64,000 bases of DNA. It comes from Symsagittifera roscoffensis (taxonomy: Eukaryota > Xenacoelomorpha > Acoela > Convolutidae). A program made the translations under genes and the position numbers. Location: the NCBI RefSeq assembly GCF_963678635.1, contig NC_087068.1:50427724-50491723 (forward strand), written 5' to 3'. Below the pieces are notes generated by a model that saw only the letters and a list, made by a program, of their open reading frames with translations, did not search any database and was not told the DNA's origin. Positions 11,401 through 21,246 of the stretch are shown in pieces; the stretch's first letter is position 1, and the number at the start of each line of letters is the position of its first letter.

Positions 11401-11638
11401 TGTTGATGTTATTATTTCCAGTGAGCAAATGAATATACACGAAAGAACAGACGCTACGAAAGACAACGACAAGCGAGTTTGTTCACGAAGACAGTTCATT
11501 GCGTTCTTCGTAGTACCCGACCACTACTCGGTTGTATGTCCATATATGGAACCAGCGAAATATAAGCCTGTAGTAGCTTTAGAATACATGCAGCAGAGTA
11601 TCACAACTATTTTCCCAGAAATATTGCCACAGAAATAG
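8425..11638 (+). CDS. 2-oxoglutarate/Fe(II)-dependent dioxygenase, isopenicillin-N-synthase-like, C-terminal half in three exons
   Basis: Exons are 8425-8587, 10817-11002 and 11422-11638 (stop). Each is flanked by AG and GT and the phases match: GG|A at the first junction and GG|T at the second, both restoring Gly. Exon 1 begins with LDLETDFFTRHHQQ and ends in HTDFG, supplying the HxD iron ligands. Exon 2 continues TLSLLLSEDISGLQI, then GDLFQRWTNDYLFAGKHRV, supplying the distal His. Exon 3 contains RRQFIAFFVVPDH, where the RxS motif that binds 2-oxoglutarate normally sits. Here the Ser position is Phe. Such enzymes oxidise small substrates in the cytosol, and the substrate cannot be told. The N-terminal exons are not convincingly found. 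Intron 1 (2.2 kb) contains a MITE. It may be a functional gene with undetected 5' exons, or a recently broken one. Confidence 0.75.
9901..10092. mobile_element. Short MITE related to 7613-8218
   Basis: It lies in the dioxygenase intron. The left end reads TTACAGGGCCAAACTGTG and the right end CACAGTTTGGCCTCGTAA, which are inverted. One CAGATTCCGCAAC copy remains inside, so it looks like an internal-deletion derivative of the longer element. Confidence 0.65.
10516..10735. repeat. Cluster of ATAATGGATT / TCCATTATAAT motifs
   Basis: At least eight copies of TCCATTATAAT or its reverse complement occur in about 220 bp just upstream of dioxygenase exon 2, in both orientations. It may be a small AT-rich satellite or the core of a hairpin element. 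Confidence 0.45.
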
Positions 11639-11804
11639 AGCTCTGAAATACACGCTTATGCTTATGGCCATTAAACGCGAAGATGTATGTCAAGATAATC
11701 AAAGACTCGAATCCAAGAAACAAGATCGTTGGTATTTTAACTCAAAATCAGTTAGTTATTATTTATCTCACTGACCAATCATTAGAATACAGATTGTTTT
11801 TTTA

Positions 11805-11911
11805 GATTGTTTTTAGCGAGCAGTATTGATTGACATCAGTTTAGCCTCACTTCTTTCTATATAAATTATTGTGCTAGGAAGACACGTAAGACTGCTCGCT
11901 AAAAACAATTT
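11805..11911. mobile_element. 107-bp inverted-repeat element
   Basis: The left arm TTGTTTTTAGCGAGCAGT and the right arm ACTGCTCGCTAAAAACAA are exact reverse complements, enclosing about 66 bp. It lies just 3' of the dioxygenase stop codon. It could be a MITE or a transcribed hairpin. Confidence 0.6.
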
Positions 11912-12484
11912 GAAAAAATAGAGCTATCATCATTTTCGCTCTATCAAAAAAACTATTTAAAGGAGTGTAATTTAATTTCATGCTGATCTAAATAACCGCA
12001 AATAATCCGACTGCCATTTGAAATATATTTGAAGGTTTTTTTTAGCTTACAAAACGAATGAAAATCTCAAAAAAATGGAAAAAAATTGTTTTAGATTGTT
12101 TTTTTTTTCAATCCCATGGAACGTAATTTAAAGTACTTAGTGGATAGCAAACCAGTGGTTTTTCGTTGTTTCCGCGTTCATGATACGAGAAAAACGGCCT
12201 GTTATTTATCCCAAATTGGCATCTTCCAAAACACATGACTTCAAAAAAAATCACAGGTGAATTATTTTTTAAACTTTTGGCATAAACGCTCATTCATTTT
12301 CATTCAAAAATGACAGTGTTTTAGTTTTTCCCTATAACGCAATAAAAAATCACTCCTTTAACCTGCAACTAACTCTAAAACCACGTAATATATATTTACT
12401 TTTATCTTTTTTATTTGTTTTTTTTTACACGAAACGTGAAAGTGGATGGATGAAGAGTGCTGAAATACAGAAAAAAATTGGGAA
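11912..12484. other. Intergenic, nothing recognised
   Basis: AT-rich sequence with poly(T) tracts. No coding or repeat signal was identified. Confidence 0.4.
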
Positions 12485-12800
12485 AAATGGTATATTGCCA
12501 TGTCGGGAAGCGGTGGTGAAGTGGTTACGTCTCCGCCTCTCAATCGAAAGGTCGGATGTTCGAGGCCCACCATGATCCGTGCTCGTTGCTTGAGGGCGAG
12601 GCAACATTAACCAGCCCAGAAAAATAACAAAAAAAACTGCATGTAGTTCTTAAACAGGGGCACAAAAAGCGGTTCGCCGTGATGAGCTGTACAGCTCTTG
12701 TGTTGGTCCTTTCACCCGCGGATAAATGGTCTTTATCTTAAAACTTACCTACAAGGGAAAGATAAACGCACGACCTGGTCACTTTTTTAGGGAGAACCAC
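12485..12800 (+). mobile_element. SINE-like element with tRNA-derived head
   Basis: GTGGTGAAGTGGTTAC resembles a pol III A box. GATGTTCGAGGCC, about 40 bp downstream, resembles a B box. The sequence does not fold into a full cloverleaf by eye and continues into an unrelated GC-richer body (GCTTGAGGGCGAGGCAAC...), so a tRNA-derived SINE fits better than a tRNA gene. Confidence 0.45.
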
Positions 12801-13298
12801 CTCGTCAGCTAAACTTAAATACAGGTGACAAAATAGGTCAGCAAAAGCCAACCCCTAAGCTCCAGCATAGATAGAGAGCTCACAAAAATGGTTTTTTTGT
12901 TTCCACTACACGCTCAAAATTTGGGCTAAAAACTCTCTTTTGTTCCCTGCCTTGTCTTTTCTCTCTTGCTGTTGCTCTCTTTTGACTTTTATGTTCCTGC
13001 CCGACTCTGTCTGTCTTCGTCACCGAAGCATCAATTTCTTCAGCTGGAATTGCCCCCCCATGTAACAGGACTTTAAATGAGAGAGGACCCGCAATAACAA
13101 AAATGAACATACTGCAAAACTATGTACAAAACTTGTACATACTGCAAAAATGAAATTGTTAGCAATGACACACAAACATCAAAAACCCAACTTTAGAACA
13201 CGCGATCTCAAAAATTAACTGAAACTTTCGACCATCCTTCCAGTCTAAAATCAATTGCTTGCCTTTCGAAATACACCAAATACGATAGAAAACTAAAT
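12801..13298. other. Intergenic, nothing recognised
   Basis: Short open frames only. A small CTTGTACATACTGCAAAA-type direct repeat occurs near 13100-13150. Confidence 0.35.
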
Positions 13299-14730
13299 AT
13301 GATCTGGAAACAATTAGCTTCTAATAATTTATCCAATGGAACTTTAGACAAAAGAAAATCAATTTTAAGCAAAGGAAGGGCTCTTGACAGGAACTCTGAC
13401 GACCGGGCCGAAGACGAATTCAAGTTCAAGAATACAATATTCTCCAGAAAGAACCAATACCCTTTGGAGAAGGGATATCACTCGGACTATCTATCTCCCT
13501 CTTTTCAGCAGTCATTTTCAAAAACGCCATTGCAGAGCCCATTCAAAGGTAATATATTTCGGAAAAGAAAAGAAAGCATGAAGGGAAATGCTTTTATTGG
13601 AAACTTAATCAGAAAATCATAAATGCTTCAAAAACCACGATGGAATTATCCGACAAAAAGTATCAGAAAATCCGAAATGGCTCATATTCGATCCTTTAGA
13701 GAAAAAGTTTCCTTTCTCTTTTTTCCTAGCCCTAAAAATGAAGTTGGCTGAAAGCGGATTTTGAAATTGAAACCTACAACTCTCAGAAAAACAGGCCCTA
13801 AGACGATATTTCAAAACGAAATGGTCATTTCGGATAATTATAAAAATGAAGACTATAATTTCAATATCATCAACCAATTCTGCTAGAAGCATACCTCCAC
13901 GAAACAAGAAATCAATACGAAGCACAAGTTACTTAGTTTGCGATGAATCTATGCTAATTCCGTCTATCAAAAATATTAGTGACTGGAAGTGGATTGCTTG
14001 AGGTTTTCCCTACAGCGGTACGATTAGGGAACGTTATGATTAGGGAAATTTCTGATAATATTAGAGAATAAGACTCACATATCACTCGCGATAACAAAAA
14101 GACTGAGATTTTAGACGGCCAAACAACAACGTCGAAACCTCTAGATTGCTGGATCAGCATCATTGCTGCTGGCCAGAGTCGGAGCCAATGCCTACCTACC
14201 ACACAGTCTCTAACAACTTCTGACTTCAAACAACCAGACAAACTACCGGATATACAAGAGACCAAACAAGATGATACAGCTGTAAGCTTCCCGGACTTCG
14301 AAATCATTGATTCCTCAGACGAGAATACCGCCGAACAGGGAACCATAAAAAAGACCGGTAAGAGTCTAAACTTAGACGGTCAAGTCGAAATATAGGACCC
14401 CCCCCCCCCCAGTTTTATGGGAAAAGGCTTAATATAGATGTTATCGATTGCATAGACGAACATTGTGGATCAAACTTGACCATCATCTCCATCCATTCCG
14501 GATCAGATTTTCCTGCTTCGACCTCAATTCTTTCGGATAAGAAATCACCTCATTTCTCAATCCGTTCCACTGACAACCAGGCCAATTGATCCTATACTTC
14601 TACTTTTGACCTCCAACCCCTCTCTTCCACAGCCCAACCTTTGAGAATGGCCATCTACGGCTCAAACGAAATCGGAGATATGCATTGTGAGTTATTTAAT
14701 GCGGAGCTCCAAGAAGCTAGGAACTAACTC
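13299..14730 (+). pseudogene. Unrecognised decayed coding region
   Basis: Consecutive plus-strand frames look coding in composition but are broken by shifts. 13299-13622 is a 107-codon Ser/Lys/Arg-rich frame. Around 14080-14394 a polar frame passes through FPDFEIIDSSDENTAE. After a run of C at 14400-14411 the frame changes and continues with DVIDCIDEHCGSNL to a stop at about 14728, with one internal TGA near 14586. The acidic, serine-rich parts with hydrophobic patches suggest an adaptor-like or disordered protein. I recognise no family. It could be a processed pseudogene, exons of an unannotated gene, or a transposon ORF1. Confidence 0.3.
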
Positions 14731-15640
14731 TAGTAAGAAAAATTTTGTGTGCTTTTTTTTAAATTGGCTAAATCCCTTTTGGCTAAACCTTAAGTTTTAG
14801 TGCTATCTTTAAAGTTTAAGTTTCTTAAATTTACTTAACAAGGTAACACATAGTTGCATTTTTCCGCTGGATTTCTCCGTCAACTAACTTAACAACTTAG
14901 TTTAACTGCTTACTTTAGCTCGTTTTTTGTCAAACTTTCTTCTCTTAGTGTCTAGCTTGGTGCATATTATTGCAATTAGTCAAAAAACCCTTCAGCATCC
15001 TCAAGGAGCGAAAAGGGTCGGTTACCTTATTGGTTCGTATTTAGTTTTTTTCTATCAAGGGGAATGATGTGAACTGCAGTATTTTACAATATTTAAATAA
15101 TTGCAATTTGATATACCAGGTATTCATGTTACTACCTTGAGTTATTCATTCTCTCCGGCGGAGAAAAAGCTCGCTCACTTTGTAATTGTTTTACCTAGAG
15201 GTAATTCACTTCTTACTTTATTTTTTTGTTTGTACATAATTAGAATTAACTGCAACAAATTAACATTTTATCTCAATTCAGGATAAAAATTGTCCATTAC
15301 TATAAATTACTAATCGCTGCAGAAAAGGGTTTAAACATGTAAACTGGAATCAGTAGAATACTTCTCATTTAAGTTCGTAGATACCAAAATGGTTTTCTTC
15401 AAGAGAAATTTTTCTGTGATGTTTTCACGGAATTTTGTGGATACATAATAACCTTTGACGGGATATAACAACTAAGCATTGATCTTTTATAGTTTTCCCA
15501 AAACTTAAAACCCACACCCTTTAAAATCCCCAATATGCACCAAGCTAGGCACTAAGAGAATAAAGGTTGACAAATTCAAGCCAATTGGTTATAAAGGCTG
15601 TTTTAAGTGTTAATTTGAGTTGCAACTAAATAGATTATCT
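14731..15640. other. Intergenic, nothing recognised
   Basis: AT-rich sequence with many TTAAGTTT-like words. No coherent frame. Confidence 0.35.
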
Positions 15641-15694
15641 CTCATTCTAGAACCACGTTTCAGACAACCTTCTAAGCTTTTGTACCTTGCACAG

Positions 15695-16165
15695 CTCTGA
15701 TTAGGGGCTGATCTAGGATTTTCTCGAGGGGGCAGATTTTCTCGAGGGGGCGGATTTAAAAAAAAATCAAAATTTTGTCGACCTTTTTTTGTGATTAGTG
15801 GATTTGAAAAGTTGAGAGCGGGATCAGTGAAAGTAAGCGAGTTCCGCAAAATTAATGATGCAAGTGGATTCCGCAAACTGTAAGCAGATTCTGGAAAAGT
15901 AAGTTGATTCCGCAAAAGCGTTATTTATAAAATAATTATTTTGTATTTGTTTCTGGATTCCACAATCTGTTCCGAATTCCGCAAATTTTGTCGTGGGTTC
16001 CCCAAATTCGCCTGTTTTCGGAGCAGTTTTGAACAATGCAGTGTTCAAACTTTTTGTTCGTGGAATCCAAAACAACAAAAAAGATCAAAGAAAACTAGCA
16101 CTATTGTGGATTCCGGGACAAATCTGTTTCCGGTATGACGCAGAATCCGCTTAAAATTTACACAG
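15695..16165 (-). mobile_element. Fragment of the GCGGAATCCGC element family, with G-rich edge
   Basis: Spaced copies of GATTCCGCAA and related words occur here in the opposite orientation to those at 7613-8218. To its left, 15715-15765 contains two tandem copies of TTTTCTCGAGGGGGC and a GGCTGATCTAGG start, reminiscent of the GGGGCGGATTTAGG end of the MITE at 32188. Its own ends are not clear. Confidence 0.45.
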
Positions 16166-19100
16166 TACACCATATTGGTTTCATAATAACCGTATAAAAC
16201 GCTTGGATGAAAAACAAAAAAGGGGTGAATAAACCACTCAATACTATCAACACTATCTCAGCTCTTCGAAATTCGGAACTTTACAAATGAAAATCGCAAC
16301 AAAACATGACTAGAAATACACCAGAAACAAAATGGGGCAATTTTACTTCAAATTTGAGTCAGTATTGAGTCAAAAATGAGTCAGTATTGACTCCTTCTAC
16401 GGAATAAAACGAGCCAAAAGTTTTACAGTTCGAGCTAGAGCATTGAGTCTGTATACTGATTATGCAAAACAATTGAACCATATGACAAACACTGTAAGGT
16501 CAATTTTAAATTTTTTTGAAAAGGAAAACGAACTGGAAAATAATACACTAAATTAAAGAGATAAGATGCACACTAATCAAAACTTTGGCGACTATTACTT
16601 GACAGAACCAAAATAAACCAATAGTTAGCTTTTTCAGGGAAAAGTTGGCAAAATCAAAAACACAGCCACTATTTAAATGAAATGATCTTAAGATAAGCTT
16701 GTCAGTCAACACATCTGCCCAAAAAACAAGAATATGCGCAAAAAAAATAAATTAGGAACTCTCTAGTGTATACAAGGAATCATCGCATTTTGGGATTTTC
16801 TAAAATAAAAGTTGATTCTCACAAAAATGGAAGGAAAACTAGAATTTTTTTCTTTCGAATTGACAATTTTGCTTTCTGGTTTAACCGTTGTTCCACAAAA
16901 ACACACATACAAATTTTCATAATTCAAAGGATTATTGGGAGAATTCAAGTACAATTGATAAATTGAATGAACAAAAATTGAAAAAAAAAATTGATATGAA
17001 AATGTCTTAGGTTTAGTCCAATTTGGTGTCTTTTTGTCTTCTAGTACTAATGATGAAAGGGTAATTGACTAAAATGAGACAAAAATTTTCCATTTTGGGG
17101 CTAGAGCATTGGGCACTTTACTTTGATTATATGATTAACGTGAAACTAATTTTTTAATTGAAAAAAAATCAATAAGATTTAAAAATTGAAAAAAATTTGT
17201 TAAGCAGTTATTTAAAGAGTGCCAGCTATCACTTCCGCAAACCTGCATGTATCTTGAACCTGTATGTTTAGAGAAATTTGGCTTTATTTTAAAAAACAAG
17301 CATCAGCGTTCGTCTTCTTTGAAAAAAAATAGAGAAGATTGTTCAAAACCAAGTTGCCCAGAAGTTTTATGTTTTGAAAAATCTGAGGTTGATAAACTTT
17401 CTAACCAAATCAAAATTAATAAACTAATTTAGAAAAATGGAAGCCTACCTATGTTTTGAATTTCTAAATAACCATAAACAACTCCTAGCTAAGAAAGAGA
17501 AAATGAAGTTTTATTGAAAATTTTTTTTTTATGTACTCATTTAAGTAAAAGAACCAAACTTTGATCTGCAGAAATTGGGAGAATCTTAAAAAAAGTTCAA
17601 GTAAACCGAAAAACTAATGTCTTCTTGTTTTGAGAAAGGAATTTAATTATCAGATTACCCAGCGACGTAAACTTTTTATCCAGTTTTCTTCAATTGGTTT
17701 AATTTTTTATCAAAAAATTGTCAAACGTTAACTTTTCGTGAAATTCAGTAAGCCTTTATTTTGAAAAAAGCTGAGAATTTTTCATTCACATTTGATTTTT
17801 CTTTTTCAATTAATTATGCGCCCACAAAAAATCATAGTTTACAAAAAAGAAAAAAGAAACGATTGAAAAATTCAATATTTGAAACTGAATAGTTATTATT
17901 TGGAAAATTTTTGTTTGAACAAAGTTTTTTCTTGCAAACAGAAGAGAGCACGATATCCCGGCTAACTCAAAATTTGTACAACAAGAATACATAACAAAGA
18001 AGCATTGTTCCAGACCAAAGCGTTGAATAAATAATGCGCACTTCAATACAATAAAATAATTTAAAATTTCATCCACTTCGAAAGATTTCAATAGAATGCT
18101 CCAAAAATTAACATAAAAAAATGAAACGAAAAAATTTCAAAAAACAAGGCAGAGCACAATTGATAAAAAATAGTTTGAACAAATTGAAAATCGAAAGATT
18201 TGTTTCAAAGTGTTAACCAATAATTAACCAAAATTTTCAAAATAATTTTTTTCCCAAAAAATTAAAAATTAAAAATTTGAAGTTTTTTCAAGATTAATTT
18301 AATTACGAGTTTTACAGAGAACATTATGGAGTTCCTTTTGAGCATTTGAAAAAAATGCCTGACTTTTGATGCGCATTGAACGACAAAGCAAACATTTTTG
18401 ACAAATTTCAAAAAAATCAATAAAATTTCCGCAAAAAAAATGTAACTCAAGTATGCCTCTAGGGGTATTCAGAAAAATGAAAAAAAAAACTGAATCTAGA
18501 AAAGGAGAAGATCGGGATACGGGTTCTAAGCCAACAAATTAAGCAGACCGACGAGATTCCGAAAGAACAGATAAATTTTACTTTAAAAAAAATTAGGTCC
18601 CGGCCCGCATTAAATCCCCAGGCCTTGGTAGTTTCAAACTTATGTGTTTCCTCTACACCAGATGCACTAGACAGTAGATTAAGTTTATTTTTTTATAGGG
18701 CAAGTCGAAACCCGTGTAACAAATGAATAGAAAAGTATTGAAAAGCTTAATGCATCCGGCAAGTAAGCCGACAATAGTTGGGACGAAATCCATGAAGCCG
18801 ACAAAAAAGCCAATTTAATTCTGAAAAATTTCCCAGTAACAAACAATGCACCCACTGACTTAACTTGAATTTTCATAAAATTGAGCATGTCAGTAGCCTA
18901 CGAACTGCTGTGATGTAAATCAGCAGCATATCAACGCCATGCAATTGATTCCACTGATTTTGTTGAACTAGTTGTTAGCACGAAAAAGTCTATATTCCGA
19001 TTTGATAACGCTTGCTAGTCACGAACGCAAAATCTATTCAATTTGAAAAAATTTCAGTTTCTTATTTGTTTTTTGTGGATCAGTCAATTAAGGAGTTGGC

Positions 19101-20030
19101 AGATATCACTTGGTAAAACCAGAGCAAACCAATAGTTAGCTATTTTCAAGGAAGATTCTGGAAATTTAAAATGAAATAAACCTGGACATTTAAAATCCAA
19201 ATAGAATCTAAATTTTGAACCACAATCAATGAATATAATGAGATTTAGTTTTAGGAAGTTAATTTTTTTCGAAATTCGAAATCCAATTAGAATCTAAATT
19301 TTAAACCACAATCAATGAACAAAAATGAGAATTAATATCTGGAATTTAGTTTTTTGAATTTCGAAATCCAAATCAAATCTAAATTTTAAACTATAATCAA
19401 TGCCTGCTTAAAGGACTGAATTAAAACAGTACTCAAACATCATTAACCTAACCAAAAAATCAGTTACAGTTTCAGCGGCAAAATCACGCAAGAAAACAAA
19501 ACACATCAAAAACAAAAAGATTGGCTAATTTTGGAATAATTGAAATCTGCTATTGAATACGTAGTTCCAAATATCAAACTGACCAGTAAAACTATAAGGG
19601 TTTTCAAAACATACTGCGTGTTTTTTGAATGGAAAAAAAACTCGTTTGGAAGTAGAGTCCCGTTAAAAACTTCGCTTAGAAGCATGGTCCCGTAAAAGTA
19701 CCAATGGTACTACATCAATTCTTTAAATGTTACTTCTTAAGTTTTTTCTGTGAACTGATACTTTAGATATTTTCATTTTAAAGGAATCGTTAGTGAATTC
19801 TCTGACAAAGAATTGTTTACAAATTTCCTTTTTTTATCCTTTTTAAGTACTTCAAGTGTATTTCATCTGGTCTCGCGGGACTACACTTCTAAACGAGGTT
19901 TTCAATGGAACTAATCAAAAAAACTAAGGCCATATTTCTAAACAAGTGCCAAAAAATTTTTTGTGTACAGAAGAAACCATAGTTTTTTTCGACTTTTTAA
20001 ACCAAGTTGTTTGTCAAGAAACAAAAAATA
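16166..20030. other. AT-rich region of dispersed repeats, no gene
   Basis: Several imperfect dispersed repeats recur. GAGCTAGAGCATTGAG is near 16430, with a relative near 17099. An ACCAATAGTTAGCT block is near 16617 and 19128. A GTTTAGTCCAATTTGGTGTC block near 17011 resembles the reverse strand of the tail of the small ORF at 20115-20546. No frame has convincing coding character. Confidence 0.5.
19194..19410. repeat. ~86-bp tandem repeat, three copies
   Basis: AATCCAAATAGAATCTAAA and variants begin at 19194, 19280 and 19365, each followed by CACAATCAATGA or a variant. The period is 85-86 bp and divergence is moderate. Confidence 0.7.
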
Positions 20031-20387
20031 AAGATTGCAATTTTTTCATATTCATTTTTTTGCTTTCTGTTTTAGTCATGCTTCCACACCAACTCATTTA
20101 ACGCTTTTATCATTTTAAAGTGACATTGGAAGGAAGATGTCAAGCACAAGTGATGCATTTGTCAAGAAACAGTTGAAAAAACCAAATTGTATATCGAAAT
20201 GTTTTAGGCCTAACCAGTTTAAGTGTCTTGTTGTCTTGTAGTTTTCTAGTAGCATAATTCGGTAAAAAAAATCAACTAAAAGTTTTTTAACTTCAAACTT
20301 CAAATTACAAACTTTGGATTGTATATTTGTTTCCTTTTGCTCATAATTATTGCTGAAATTGGTGAAGTAGTTAACGCTTTCCAATTT

Positions 20388-20546
20388 TCAAATAATCGGT
20401 TGTTTCGTTTCTGGTATTTTCTTGGAATTCTCCTGGGTATTGCTAATTTGACTACTTTCAATCGGACTTCTGTTCGCCACACAAACACTCATAGCCGCAG
20501 ACAAAACCAGCAAAATAACAAACCCCAAAAGAATTTTATAAATCAT
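20388..20546 (-). CDS. Small ORF with predicted signal peptide, copy 1
   Basis: ATG at 20546 opens a 52-codon frame starting MIYKILLGFVILLVLSAA. A short basic start, a leucine/valine-rich core and small residues near Ala18 or Ala24 make a classic signal peptide. A polar tail rich in Ser, Asn and Lys follows, to a TGA at 20388-20390. The same frame then stays open for a further 90 codons to 20115. The whole 143-codon frame is interrupted only by that TGA, which is long for such AT-rich DNA. It may be a small secreted peptide, a longer secreted protein with one stop (readthrough or decay), or the first exon of a gene. No family was recognised. The identical copy 4.14 kb away is not independent evidence. 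Confidence 0.4.
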   Translation of the reverse strand: MIYKILLGFVILLVLSAAMSVCVANRSPIESSQISNTQENSKKIPETKQPII

Positions 20547-21246
20547 TCTAAATGAATCACAAAAAGATATCGTTTTTTAACAATTTCCAAGTTCAGTCAT
20601 TAACTCGCAATGTTTTTTTTGCTTGTAAACGCGAATAAATATCAACTCATCAAAAAAATGACAGTACATGGTCAAGCCATCTGCTTCAAAAACAACTGTA
20701 CTTTGGTGAACTAATGAAAAGAAACAAATAATACAACTGATAAAAATTTACGTGTGCTGTTTTTTTCTGAAGTCAAGTTGCGGTTAAACTCGAAAACATA
20801 AAGATACAGAAAACGTGAACAACATTTTCAAGCATATATTGTTTTTCTGCGGGAGTTCAAGTAGTTTTTGTGTTTAGTTTTTCAAAATCAAAATACTGTA
20901 TTCGATGGTCAAAAACTGTAGTCACACGTGGCTGTAAAACTCAAGCAGAGTTAAAAGATAGCCATAACACTAGACTTAAGTTTAGGACGTAAGTTAACGC
21001 GGCATAATTATTTACAGCTGTATGTGGAAAAAGAATAGCAACACAAAAAAATCCAAGAAATGTTGAATCTTTTTGAATCTCGTTTCATTTTTTCAAATCT
21101 TTCATCAGCAAAAAAGCATTCGGCTTATTCGGAAATCTAATCCAGATTTCGGCAATCTAATCTATCATGATTTGAAAATGAACGAAAGTTGATTGAAAAA
21201 AAAATATGTAAAAGACAAAAACGACCTTGAAATTTTGTTTTAAAAT

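Noticed and set aside
12485-12560. A functional tRNA gene
   Set aside because: A and B boxes are suggestive, but acceptor and anticodon arms do not fold convincingly and the element continues into an unrelated body.
12880-13110. 76-codon minus-strand ORF
   Set aside because: Charged and superficially coding-like, but isolated, with no family resemblance and no supporting splice sites.
14400-14411. Poly(C) run as a regulatory element
   Set aside because: More simply a homopolymer or sequencing-prone tract that coincides with a frame change.
17810-18450. Minus-strand ORFs rich in Phe/Leu
   Set aside because: Low-complexity AT-rich DNA. No motifs, splice structure or conservation.
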